This document shows, one piece after another, positions 34,015 through 42,506 of a stretch of DNA of 64,000 bases. Source of the DNA: Flavobacteriaceae bacterium UBA6231 (GTDB lineage: Bacteria > Bacteroidota > Bacteroidia > Flavobacteriales > Flavobacteriaceae); NCBI GenBank assembly GCA_002441545.1, contig DJWL01000186.1:15769-79768 (forward strand), read 5' to 3'. Both the position numbers and the translations under genes were made by a program. Each line of letters opens with the position of its first letter. Position 1 is the first letter of the stretch. Under the pieces are notes generated by a model, which was not told the origin of the DNA, ran no database searches, and saw only the letters and a program-made list of their open reading frames with translations.

Positions 34015-35169
34015 TTATTCTAAAGGTTTAAAAAAAGATGGTTCGTAATCTTCTAACAATTCTGGATGACAAATTTTAATCAAATCTTTCAAAACCAAAT
34101 CTGGTCGTGTCATACCCAGTTCAAAATACAAAATTCCACCAGTTTTTCCTGTTGTGTTGGTAAAAGAATATATGGATTTATTTTGAAATGCTTTAAACAT
34201 GGTGTTATGAATATTGGCGTTTTTAAGGGCTTCTAAACTTGAATAATTAGAAGGACTCAACCAAATGTCGGCGTTTTTGGCCTTTTCAAAAACCGATTCA
34301 AAACTAAGCTGTAAACTACCAGAACCTTCAGAATCTTTCCATAAGTAATTAGTATTGGCGTCTTTTAATAGTTGAGCTTCTGTGCTTTTACCACTTGGTA
34401 AATACCAAATGTCTTTATACATGGCGCCACTTAATATGGTTGGTTTGTTTTTTACATTTAGCGCTAAAGATTTTGCTTCTAAATAATTTTTTTCAATAGA
34501 ATTAAAAATGGAATCGGCGTCTTTTTCTTTATTAAATAAAATACCAAAAAATTTAATCCATTCTGCTTTAGCAAGTGGAGAATTTTCTACCCAATCGCCG
34601 TTATAAATTACAGGGATTCCTGAATTTTTAATGGTTTCAAATGCTTTGTTATTACCATCAATTCCAAATCCAACAACAAGGTCGGGTTTAGTTTCGAGGA
34701 GTATCTCTGTATTTATACTTTCATTTTTACCAAGTTCTCTAACGTTTCCGTTATCAATTAACTGTCTTATTTTTTCTGAAGAAATAAAATTTGTTTCTGG
34801 AAAGCCTACCAATGTTTTTTCAACATTTAATAATTCTAAAGAAGGTATATGAGTAGTTGAGGTAACTATGATTTTTTCAATAGGGATTGTAATAATACCA
34901 TCAAAATCATTTGCATTTAATGTGATTTTTGAAAGCATGTTTTTTTGAATCAATGCATAATTATAAGTCTTTTCAGAATTTGGCCAAGGACTTTTTATTG
35001 TTAATACTTTATATAATCGGAAATCTGTGACCTCAAACCCTTTTGCATAATCGTTTTTTAAAACAGTTGCAGTTGAAGGAAAATCTGTAGGCAGTTTTTT
35101 TTGGTCATTTTTACAACTTGATAAAGAGATTATTACGATAAAAAAAAGAAACTTATAATTAAAATTCAT
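34015..35169 (-). CDS. BtuF-like substrate-binding lipoprotein (cobalamin uptake)
   Basis: 384 aa. The signal peptide ends IISLSSC (Cys19), making it a lipoprotein. The class III binding-protein fold has two lobes: IIVTSTTHIPSLELLNVEKTLVGFPE, then LLETKPDLVVGFGIDG, IPVIYNGDWVENSPLAKAEWIKFFG and a second lobe with WLSPSNYSSLEAL. The pattern is that of BtuF/FepB-type cofactor-binding proteins. It is the first gene of the minus-strand BtuF-C-D set, opposite the riboswitch-controlled receptor, and delivers the substrate from receptor to permease. Confidence 0.85.
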   Translation of the reverse strand: MNFNYKFLFFIVIISLSSCKNDQKKLPTDFPSTATVLKNDYAKGFEVTDFRLYKVLTIKSPWPNSEKTYNYALIQKNMLSKITLNANDFDGIITIPIEKIIVTSTTHIPSLELLNVEKTLVGFPETNFISSEKIRQLIDNGNVRELGKNESINTEILLETKPDLVVGFGIDGNNKAFETIKNSGIPVIYNGDWVENSPLAKAEWIKFFGILFNKEKDADSIFNSIEKNYLEAKSLALNVKNKPTILSGAMYKDIWYLPSGKSTEAQLLKDANTNYLWKDSEGSGSLQLSFESVFEKAKNADIWLSPSNYSSLEALKNANIHNTMFKAFQNKSIYSFTNTTGKTGGILYFELGMTRPDLVLKDLIKICHPELLEDYEPSFFKPLE

Positions 35170-35217
35170 TGAGTAAGATTTGTAACAATTGTAACTATAG
35201 TTTAAAAATTTAGTTAA

Positions 35218-35225
35218 TACTTTTG
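35218..35225 (+). promoter_or_regulatory. -7 promoter box of the 35-aa membrane protein gene
   Basis: TACTTTTG, 15 nt before ATG 35241. The same octamer recurs at 35379-35386 in front of the riboswitch. Confidence 0.45.
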
Positions 35226-35240
35226 AATAAATTCATAGTC

Positions 35241-35348
35241 ATGAGAGACAATTCAAATTTAACAATATATATAGTTGCTGCCGTAATAATACTTCATTTT
35301 TTAGTTGGCTTTGGTTATTTAATTTATAAAATGACAAAGAAAAAGTAA
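35241..35348 (+). CDS. Small single-pass membrane protein (35 aa)
   Basis: Reads MRDNSNLTIYIVAAVIILHF and ends GYLIYKMTKKK: a short polar N-terminus, one hydrophobic helix (about 8-29) and a basic C-terminus. This is the expected layout of a genuine single-pass membrane protein with the tail in the cytoplasm. It lies alone between the btuF-like start and the B12 riboswitch and has its own -7 box. No family recognised; it may be a helper subunit of the uptake system, but that is only suggested by position. Confidence 0.5.
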   Translation: MRDNSNLTIYIVAAVIILHFLVGFGYLIYKMTKKK

Positions 35349-35378
35349 GCTTTGCGTTTTTAAATTAAAAGTTATCTA

Positions 35379-35386
35379 TACTTTTG
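35379..35386 (+). promoter_or_regulatory. -7 promoter box for the riboswitch-btuB transcript
   Basis: TACTTTTG directly upstream of the riboswitch; predicted transcript start near 35393. A TTG lies upstream at a longer than usual distance (24 nt). Confidence 0.5.
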
Positions 35387-35392
35387 CAATGA

Positions 35393-35640
35393 AATTTGGT
35401 TTTATTCACTTTTGTGAATGAATTAAAAGGGAATCAAGTGAAAAGATTGACGATTGATGATTAACGATTAACGAATTTTGAAAAAAATTCTGAAATCAAA
35501 AGTCTATACTCGTTATTCTTCATTCTTGAGCTGTTCCCGCAACTGTAAGCTATAAGGCTTCATGTTCAACTTCTATGTCACTGAAGAGTAATCTTTGGGA
35601 AGACCAACATGAGGACGCAAGTCAGGAGACCTGCCATTTT
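35393..35640 (+). promoter_or_regulatory. Cobalamin (B12) riboswitch
   Basis: The core elements are present in order: GGGAATCAAGTG (35429-35440); CTGTTCCCGCAACTGTAAG (35531-35549); and the B12 box AAGTCAGGAGACCTGCC (35619-35635). A short hairpin ATTCAC/GTGAAT lies at 35404-35419. Between the first and second elements there is an extra arm of about 90 nt. Binding of adenosyl- or other cobalamin should reduce expression of the receptor gene that starts at 35719. The exact 5' end is inferred from the -7 box. Confidence 0.9.
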
Positions 35641-35718
35641 CAAAACAAATAAGTTAAACTTTCGGGATAAAAGTTTGCGTATGGTAACTCATGCGATTCT
35701 CGAGTAATTATTAATTAA

Positions 35719-37653
35719 ATGAACAAAAAAAGAAATGCTTTTGGTGTACTATGTTTAGGTATATCATTAGTAGGATTTGCACAACAACAAATGGATTCTG
35801 TGCAAGTGCAACAATTAGATCAGGTTGTAATAACTGATTCAAAGTTTAAGCTAAAAAGAGAGAACTCGGGTAAAGTTATTACCAAAATCACCCAAGCAGA
35901 ATTACAACATCAACAAGGAAAATCAATTGCTGAAATTATTAATGCAACGGCAGGAATTGAAATTAACGGAACCAAAAGCAATGCAGGACAAAACCTAAAT
36001 TATTATGTTCGTGGTGGACGTAATAGACAGGTTGTTGTTTTGATTGATGGTGTTGCATTAACCGATGCTTCGCAAATTTCTAATGATTATGATTTAAGAT
36101 TACTAAATGCTAATCAAGTAGAAAGTATTGAGATTTTAAAGGGAGCTTCAAGTACTCTTTATGGTTCAGGTGCGGCTACTGCTGTAATTAATATCAAGCT
36201 GAAGGAAGCTTCAAAGAAGCCAATTTCGGCAAATTTTAGAAGTGTTATTGGCAGCAATCAATCTCAAAATGATAAAGCATATCATGCCGAAGATTTTAGA
36301 AATTCGGTATCTGTTAATGGAACAGTGAATAAATTTAACTATTTAGCTAGTTTTGGCAATCAATTTACTAACGGATTGTCTTCTTTGTCTTCAATTGAAA
36401 CAGATAAAGATGCTTTTAATGCTATTAACGGAAACTTTAAATTAGGATATGAGTTTTCTAATGCTTTTAAAATGAATTTATATGGAAGTTTTGATGATTT
36501 TAAAGCTGATTTTGATGATTCCTATTCTGGTTCAGAAATAGACGATGTTTTTGAAACAGATCAATATCGTATTGGAATATCGCCAGAATTTAAATATAAA
36601 AATGGAAGTATCACCTTAAATGCGGCTTATAACAATACAAAACGAACTATAAACTCAAGTTATCCTGCAATTTATAAAGCAGAGAGTTTTGTGAGTGATG
36701 TTTTCAACAGGTATCAATTCAACAACAAATTTTATACGGTTCAAGGTTTGAATTTACAGAAAAACAATATGGAAAGCTTTGCAATTCCTTATGGAAGTTC
36801 AGATTTTGAACAAAGTATCGATCCAGATAAAGCAAAATTTACTATTATAGATCCTTATGCTAATGTGGTGTATATTTCAGATTTTGGATTGAATATCAAT
36901 GCAGGAGCTAGGTTGAACAATCATTCTGAATATGGATCTCATTTGGTTTATAGTTTAAACCCATCTTTTAAAAAGACTATGAATTTTGGATATATAAAAG
37001 CATTGACAAGTTATAGTACAGCCTATATTACCCCTTCATTGTATCAATTATTTGAGCCAACTTATGGAAATACTAATTTAAAACCAGAAGAAAATACTAC
37101 TATTGAGTTGGGAACTGAACTTAATATAAAAGATAAGGCACTTTTTAGTATTGTATATTTTAATAGAAAAGAGACCAACTTTATCAATTTTGTAGATTTA
37201 GGAAGTTATGTATATAAATATAAAAATGTAGATGATTCATTTAATGCTAATGGAATTGAATTTACAGGTGATTTTGTTTTGTCAAAAGAACTAAAAATAA
37301 AAAGTAATGCAACTTACACACATGTTGAAGATGATTTAAATTTAAGAATCCCAGAGATTAAAGTGAATGCTTCAATATTATACAATGTGTCAAATAGAAC
37401 TTTTATGAGTTTGTCATATCAATTTAACGATGAAAGAACTGATGCCGTATTCAACGATATTACTTATGCAACAGATCAAATTACATTAAATAGTTACGAT
37501 TTACTTGATTTTTATATCAGTCATAAATTAATTAACAATAAAATATTGCTTTTTGCCAATGTAACCAATATTTTAAATGAAAAATATGAAGAGTTATATG
37601 GATACTCTACACTTGGTAGAAATGTAAGTTTGGGTTTAAATATAAGTTTGTAA
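35719..37653 (+). CDS. btuB: BtuB-like TonB-dependent cobalamin receptor
   Basis: 644 aa, in the size range of BtuB (about 600). Signal peptide (1-21); a TonB-box-like LDQVVITDS at about 33-41; plug domain with GKSIAEIINATAGIEINGTK, NYYVRGGRNRQVVVLIDGVAL and ESIEILKGASSTLYGSGAATAVINI; and a barrel ending NVSLGLNISL. The upstream B12 riboswitch fixes the substrate class as a corrinoid. Unlike the receptor at 26441 it has no STN domain, so it does not signal through a FecR. Confidence 0.9.
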   Translation: MNKKRNAFGVLCLGISLVGFAQQQMDSVQVQQLDQVVITDSKFKLKRENSGKVITKITQAELQHQQGKSIAEIINATAGIEINGTKSNAGQNLNYYVRGGRNRQVVVLIDGVALTDASQISNDYDLRLLNANQVESIEILKGASSTLYGSGAATAVINIKLKEASKKPISANFRSVIGSNQSQNDKAYHAEDFRNSVSVNGTVNKFNYLASFGNQFTNGLSSLSSIETDKDAFNAINGNFKLGYEFSNAFKMNLYGSFDDFKADFDDSYSGSEIDDVFETDQYRIGISPEFKYKNGSITLNAAYNNTKRTINSSYPAIYKAESFVSDVFNRYQFNNKFYTVQGLNLQKNNMESFAIPYGSSDFEQSIDPDKAKFTIIDPYANVVYISDFGLNINAGARLNNHSEYGSHLVYSLNPSFKKTMNFGYIKALTSYSTAYITPSLYQLFEPTYGNTNLKPEENTTIELGTELNIKDKALFSIVYFNRKETNFINFVDLGSYVYKYKNVDDSFNANGIEFTGDFVLSKELKIKSNATYTHVEDDLNLRIPEIKVNASILYNVSNRTFMSLSYQFNDERTDAVFNDITYATDQITLNSYDLLDFYISHKLINNKILLFANVTNILNEKYEELYGYSTLGRNVSLGLNISL

Positions 37654-37661
37654 AATAAACG

Positions 37662-37692
37662 CCAATGGCTAATTATTACTGTTAACCATTGG
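37662..37692. terminator. Terminator-like hairpin between btuB and S41 gene
   Basis: CCAATGG (37662-37668) and CCATTGG (37686-37692), extended inward by CTAA/TTA, between convergent genes. No long T run follows, so efficiency is uncertain. Confidence 0.5.
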
Positions 37693-37702
37693 TGATTTAT
37701 AT

Positions 37703-39187
37703 TTAATTGAAATTTATTTTGTTTATAATGTCATGAGGAAGTTTCTTGTCAATATGCATGTCATCATTAAATGGAATAAAACTGTTACTGTCTTTAATTA
37801 GGTTTAAATATGGACTTGTTTTAGTTTTAATACTTGCAGCTTTTCCTGTAGTTTCAATGTCAGCTAAAGCAGCTGCAAGAAGCGTTTCATTAACATCTCC
37901 CAAAACACCTAAATTTAAGTAGCTTTCTTTAAGTTCTATATCTGGCTTTAATCCATTAAAGTAGTCTGTATTACCTACTTTATTTAGTGATTTAAAAATA
38001 AGTGGTTGCATAGCGTAGGTGTGATTTGGGTTTGCACCATCACGACCATAATTGTCTGAATCGTATAAAGTTGTAGATGCTTGATATTTTCCTTCAGTAT
38101 AATCTCCAATATGTACAACATTTATATATGGATCAAGACTGTTTATAACTAGTTCACTGGCAGATGCAGAAGATGCAGTTGCTAGTACGTAAACTTTTGA
38201 TAGATTTAAACTATTCAAAGCTGTGCCATCATCGTTATTAGTAAATCTGTTTATTAATAATTCAGGGTTTTCATTTTCAAAAGCGGCCTGAAATTCACTA
38301 TTCCATTGTTCTGTGCTAAAAACGTCACCATTAAACTGACCAGTAATCATACTTGATAAGAGAATGGCAGAATTAACTGAACCACCAGGGTTATATCTTA
38401 AATCTAAGATTAAATCTTGTACATTATTAGCTTTGAAATCGGCAAATACATCGTTTAGCTGACTATCATAATTAGCTGTAAAACCATTATACATTAAATA
38501 TCCAATATTTTTTCCAGCAACATTTAAAATTTCAGTTTTATAAATAGGATTTTCACTGTATTCTAATTTGTTAAGTGTAATAGATGCTGTTCCTGAAACC
38601 ACAATATCGTCTGATGTGTCTGTTGTTCCATTATCATTATAAGTAGCATTATTGATAGCATAACTATCTGCAGATAATTGGCTATTGTAGTTTGATGTTG
38701 TTAAAGCTGTGCCATTTATTGTACTAAACATGTCTCCACGTTTAACACCTTTATTCTCAGCATCACTATTTGGTAAAACTAACCTTACAATACCAAATAT
38801 TTGCGATGTACTGTTAGGCTGTAAAAACAATTGAAACTCCATACCATTACTTGTAGAAACACCACTAAAATATTGTTCTAAAGCAATATAATCATCAACA
38901 ATCCAACTATATTTGTCAACGGTTTGTCTTTGAAAAATTAAACTTTCAAATAAATATTCAGGAGTTGAATAATCATTTAAATAATTAGCATATTGATCAT
39001 TAGATGAAAATCTATCATTAGCAAGGTTTGGTACATTTTCTTTGTATAAATAAAAAAGATTCATGCCTTTCCAAACAAAATCATTTATTTCATTTTTAGT
39101 TGTTACATTATCATCATTATCCTCAAAACAACTTGTTGTTAAAAAAGATAATGAAATTAAAAAAATCAGGGCTTTTGATATTTTCAT
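37703..39187 (-). CDS. S41-family peptidase lipoprotein, copy 1
   Basis: 494 aa. The lipobox LTTSC (Cys20) is followed by FEDNDDN, an acidic stretch of the surface-export type. A PDZ-like middle part (VKRGDMFSTINGTALTTSNY) precedes the tail-specific protease core: VQDLILDLRYNPGGSVNSAILLSS, then VLATASSASASELVINSLDPY with the likely nucleophile Ser and GKYQASTTLYD. Probably degrades or processes proteins at the cell surface or periplasmic face of the outer membrane. Tandem paralogue of the gene at 39257. Confidence 0.85.
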   Translation of the reverse strand: MKISKALIFLISLSFLTTSCFEDNDDNVTTKNEINDFVWKGMNLFYLYKENVPNLANDRFSSNDQYANYLNDYSTPEYLFESLIFQRQTVDKYSWIVDDYIALEQYFSGVSTSNGMEFQLFLQPNSTSQIFGIVRLVLPNSDAENKGVKRGDMFSTINGTALTTSNYNSQLSADSYAINNATYNDNGTTDTSDDIVVSGTASITLNKLEYSENPIYKTEILNVAGKNIGYLMYNGFTANYDSQLNDVFADFKANNVQDLILDLRYNPGGSVNSAILLSSMITGQFNGDVFSTEQWNSEFQAAFENENPELLINRFTNNDDGTALNSLNLSKVYVLATASSASASELVINSLDPYINVVHIGDYTEGKYQASTTLYDSDNYGRDGANPNHTYAMQPLIFKSLNKVGNTDYFNGLKPDIELKESYLNLGVLGDVNETLLAAALADIETTGKAASIKTKTSPYLNLIKDSNSFIPFNDDMHIDKKLPHDIINKINFN

Positions 39188-39256
39188 TTGCTTTTAATTT
39201 TATAATCATTTAAAAAACATACTAGTAATGAAAAGATATTAAAAAGTGAGATTAAG

Positions 39257-40765
39257 TTATTTATTAGATTTTAAGTCGATAAACATATTCTTCCCAAGAG
39301 GAGTAAAATCTTTTGAATCTGCAATGGTTTCGTAATCAAACCCTATGATAGCTTTTGTTTTTGATAGGGATGTTTTGGAGGTAGTGCCAGTAATAAGGGA
39401 TAATGCTTTTTCTAAAAACGGTTCAGTTGCATCACCCAAAACGCCTAAATTTAATAGGTCTTCACCTTCATAAACACCACCAGATGCTGTTTCATAAGTT
39501 ATTGGATAATCTGGAGCAATGCCATTATAATAATCGGAAACACCATTAACATTTGTTGACTTTAATACAATAGGTTGTATTGCATACTTATGATTTGGGT
39601 TGGCATTTGCCTTGTCAAAATTAGGTGAATCATACAAGGTTATTGATCCAACATACTTTCCATAGGTAGTTGTTCCAATTTGAACAACATTCACATAGGG
39701 ATCTAGGCAATTAATAACCAATTCGCTAGCAGAAGCACTGCCATCTGTAGTTAGTATATAAACTTTATTTAAATTTAGTCCTGTTATAGGCGTATTATTC
39801 TGAAGTTTATCTGTAAAACGATTTATTAAAAATTCAGGGTTATTTTGCTCAAAATAATCTTGATATTTAGAATTCCATTTTTCAGTATAGAAAATTTCTC
39901 CATTAAATTGACCAGTAATCATACTAGAAAGAATAATTGCAGAACTTCCATATCCTCCAGGGTTATATCTTAAATCTAATACTAATTCTGTAATTCCTTC
40001 AGATTTTAATTGTGTTATGGCATCATTTAAGGCATTATCAAAATCTATTATAAATTGATTATACATTAGATAACCGACTTTTATTCCGTCAGCATCTATA
40101 ACTTTGCTAATCAATATCGGGTTTTCTGTAAAATTGGTTTTAGTGAGTTGCACTGTTTTTCCGTTTGGAGCTATACTATTATTAGTAATAGTAGCCATTC
40201 CCAATGTGTAATCATTATTATTACCAAATAATAAATCTGAATAATTATTTATAGTAAGCTGTTGTGAATCGACAGTTAGAAAAAAATCGCCTCTATGAAT
40301 GTCTTTGTCAGCAGCGTCTGAATCATTGGCTACATACCTTACATATCCAAAGACATCATCAGACCCAGATAATCTAACTAAACCAAAATCTAATCCATTA
40401 GAATTAGAGTTTCCATTTAATGAGTTTTCTAGTTCAACATAATCATCTACCAAAAAGCTAAATCTGTCTACTACATCTTTTTGATATAACAATCCATCAA
40501 ATAAATTTTCAGGAGTATTATATTCATTTAAAAACGTATAATAGTCATCCTGAGTTGTAAATTTGTCATCGGCTAAATTAGGAACATCAACTTGCCACAA
40601 ATATATTTCATTTAATCCTTTCCAGATGAAATCATTAATCTCATTGTTTAATACAATGGGTTGAGGCTCTTCAACAACAATGTCATCTTTTTTACTACAA
40701 TTGAATATAATCGAAATGAAAAATATCGATACTAGTAATTTTATGGGCAATTTTTCTAATTTCAT
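39257..40765 (-). CDS. S41-family peptidase lipoprotein, copy 2
   Basis: 502 aa. Lipobox IIFNC (Cys23) then SKKDD, which contains K-D-D as in the flavobacterial lipoprotein export signal. Same order of parts as copy 1: NDFIWKGLNEIYLWQVDVPNLADDKF, PDZ-like region DIHRGDFFLTVDSQQL, then ELVLDLRYNPGGYGSSAIILSS and ILTTDGSASASELVINCLDPY with the catalytic Ser, and GKYVGSITLYDSPNF. The pair is a clear tandem duplication, about 70 nt apart, in one transcription direction and divergent from the sigma operon at 40913. Confidence 0.85.
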   Translation of the reverse strand: MKLEKLPIKLLVSIFFISIIFNCSKKDDIVVEEPQPIVLNNEINDFIWKGLNEIYLWQVDVPNLADDKFTTQDDYYTFLNEYNTPENLFDGLLYQKDVVDRFSFLVDDYVELENSLNGNSNSNGLDFGLVRLSGSDDVFGYVRYVANDSDAADKDIHRGDFFLTVDSQQLTINNYSDLLFGNNNDYTLGMATITNNSIAPNGKTVQLTKTNFTENPILISKVIDADGIKVGYLMYNQFIIDFDNALNDAITQLKSEGITELVLDLRYNPGGYGSSAIILSSMITGQFNGEIFYTEKWNSKYQDYFEQNNPEFLINRFTDKLQNNTPITGLNLNKVYILTTDGSASASELVINCLDPYVNVVQIGTTTYGKYVGSITLYDSPNFDKANANPNHKYAIQPIVLKSTNVNGVSDYYNGIAPDYPITYETASGGVYEGEDLLNLGVLGDATEPFLEKALSLITGTTSKTSLSKTKAIIGFDYETIADSKDFTPLGKNMFIDLKSNK

Positions 40766-40827
40766 AACATTATGATTAATTTGACTAACGGTAAAAATAC
40801 TGACATTATTTTATTATAAAAATAATT

Positions 40828-40857
40828 TGTAACAAATTTGAAAGTTGTTCGTCGTAA
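40828..40857 (+). promoter_or_regulatory. Candidate ECF-type promoter of the sigma/DUF4252 operon
   Basis: TGTAACA (40828-40834), 15 nt, CGTC (40850-40853). The -35/-10 layout with a CGTC -10 is typical of ECF-dependent promoters, so the operon may be autoregulated. ATG 40913 follows about 55 nt later. Confidence 0.5.
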
Positions 40858-40912
40858 TTTTAAACGTCTTAATAAAGCATTTTAAACTAACCAAACCAAA
40901 GAACCAAACAAA

Positions 40913-41422
40913 ATGACGCAGACAGAATTTTTAAATATTGTCATGCCTTTTAAAGATAAAGTGTTTCGTTTAGCAAAACGATTATTAGTCTCTACAGAAG
41001 AAGCTGAAGATGCTACACAAGAAGTTCTTATAAAACTATGGAATAATCAATCAAAATTTGAAGAGTATAAAAATGTAGAGGCATTTTCAATGACAATGAC
41101 AAAGAATTTTTGTTTGGATAAGCTAAAATCAAAGCAGTCGCAAAATTTAAAAATTGTGCATAGCAACTATCAAGATAATAGCGTATCGTTACAAAAAGAG
41201 GTAGAATTTAAGGATAGTTTAGATTGGGTAGGAAGGATTATGGAAGAATTACCAGAACAACAAAAAATGGTTATTCAATTGAGAGACATAGAACAATACG
41301 AACTAGAAGAAATATGTAAAATGCTGGATATGAATAATACAGCAGTAAGAGTTGCTCTGTCAAGAGCAAGAAAAACAATAAGAGAAAGATTAACTAATAC
41401 ACACAGTTATGGTATTAAATAA
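40913..41422 (+). CDS. ECF RNA polymerase sigma factor
   Basis: 169 aa. Region 2 is VMPFKDKVFRLAKRLLVSTEEAEDATQEVLIKLWNN; region 4 is LPEQQKMVIQLRDIEQYELEEICKMLDMNNTAVRVALSRARKTIRERL. The last 14 nt overlap the next gene, which is expected for a sigma/anti-sigma pair. Operon: sigma, anti-sigma-like, DUF4252, DUF4252. The last two being exported proteins suggests the signal or output concerns the envelope. Confidence 0.92.
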   Translation: MTQTEFLNIVMPFKDKVFRLAKRLLVSTEEAEDATQEVLIKLWNNQSKFEEYKNVEAFSMTMTKNFCLDKLKSKQSQNLKIVHSNYQDNSVSLQKEVEFKDSLDWVGRIMEELPEQQKMVIQLRDIEQYELEEICKMLDMNNTAVRVALSRARKTIRERLTNTHSYGIK

Positions 41423-41888
41423 TATAGAAAAGTTACTTAAAAAGTACGAAAACGGAGAAACCTCTCTAAAGGAAGAGCAACAGTTAAAAAACTATTTTTC
41501 TCAAGAAACTGTAGAGCCACATTTAGAAATGTACAAACCTATGTTTGCTTACTTTTCAGTAAATCAACAAGAACAATTTACTAAAGACATTCCATTAAAA
41601 ACTAAACGTATTTTTAATTACAAATGGATTTCGATCGCAGCAGTAGCTGTTCTTATGATAGGGTTTTATTTCAAATCAAACACAGCTAAAGATGATTTAG
41701 GAACGTATGATGACCCACAATTAGCTTATAACGAAGTAGTAAAATCGTTGGCTATGATCTCAACTCAGTTCAATAAAGGGACTTCTACTGTAGGTTACCT
41801 AAATGAAATGAGTAAAGGAACCGCTACACTTAGTTACCTTAATGAAATTGAAAACACAAGAAACATAATATTCAAACCTAATAATTAA
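41409..41888 (+). CDS. Probable anti-sigma factor (single-pass)
   Basis: 159 aa. The cytoplasmic N-terminus (NIEKLLKKYENGETSLKEEQQLKNYF) is a helical segment seen in many Bacteroidota anti-sigma-like proteins. One transmembrane helix at about 74-92 (WISIAAVAVLMIGFYF). The short periplasmic part (EVVKSLAMISTQFNKGTSTVGYLNEM) repeats a similar phrase, TATLSYLNEI, about 18 residues later. Overlap with the sigma gene implies coupled translation. Role inferred from context. Confidence 0.65.
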   Translation: MVLNNIEKLLKKYENGETSLKEEQQLKNYFSQETVEPHLEMYKPMFAYFSVNQQEQFTKDIPLKTKRIFNYKWISIAAVAVLMIGFYFKSNTAKDDLGTYDDPQLAYNEVVKSLAMISTQFNKGTSTVGYLNEMSKGTATLSYLNEIENTRNIIFKPNN

Positions 41889-41928
41889 TAACACAATGAA
41901 AACTTTAAATAACATAAAAACAAATACA

Positions 41929-42489
41929 ATGAAAAAGAAATTGGTAATATTCGTAATGGCAATCATGCTAATGCCAGCTATATCAATGGCTCAAGATGTT
42001 TTTGAGAAATATAGCGAAAACACAGGTGTAACCTATGTATCCATAAAACCTAAAATGTTTCAGATGATAGCAAAAATGGGTATTGATGTAGAGGATCCAG
42101 AAGCTAAAGCGTTTATGGATATGGTTAACAGCATCACAAGTTTTAAAACACTTGTTACAGATAACAAAACCATTGCTGCAGATTTAACAAAATGGGTAAA
42201 ATCCCGTGCAAGCTCTTTGGAAGAATTAATGGAAGTAAGGGATGAGGGTTCTGAAGTGAAATTCTATGTCAAGGAAGGCAAAGATTCAGACCATGTAAAA
42301 GAACTTTTAATATATGTCAATGGCCTTGATAAAAAAATAGGCGAAAATGGCGTGAATATTAATGGGGAGCAAAGAAAGATAGAAACCGTTGTTGTATCTT
42401 TAACAGGAGACATTGACTTGAATGAGATATCAAAGCTTACCGAGAAAATGAATATTCCGGGAGGACAACATTTAGAAAAGAAAAAGTAA
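41929..42489 (+). CDS. DUF4252 exported protein, copy 1
   Basis: 186 aa with signal peptide MKKKLVIFVMAIMLMPAISMA, cleaved before QDVFEKY. DUF4252 members have this VFEKYSENTGVTYVSIKPKMF opening and a compact alpha/beta domain. No function established. ATG 41929 gives a clean signal peptide; ATG 41896 would add 11 polar residues in front. Followed 17 nt later by a second DUF4252 gene. Confidence 0.78.
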   Translation: MKKKLVIFVMAIMLMPAISMAQDVFEKYSENTGVTYVSIKPKMFQMIAKMGIDVEDPEAKAFMDMVNSITSFKTLVTDNKTIAADLTKWVKSRASSLEELMEVRDEGSEVKFYVKEGKDSDHVKELLIYVNGLDKKIGENGVNINGEQRKIETVVVSLTGDIDLNEISKLTEKMNIPGGQHLEKKK

Positions 42490-42506
42490 TAAAACAATAA
42501 TCAATC

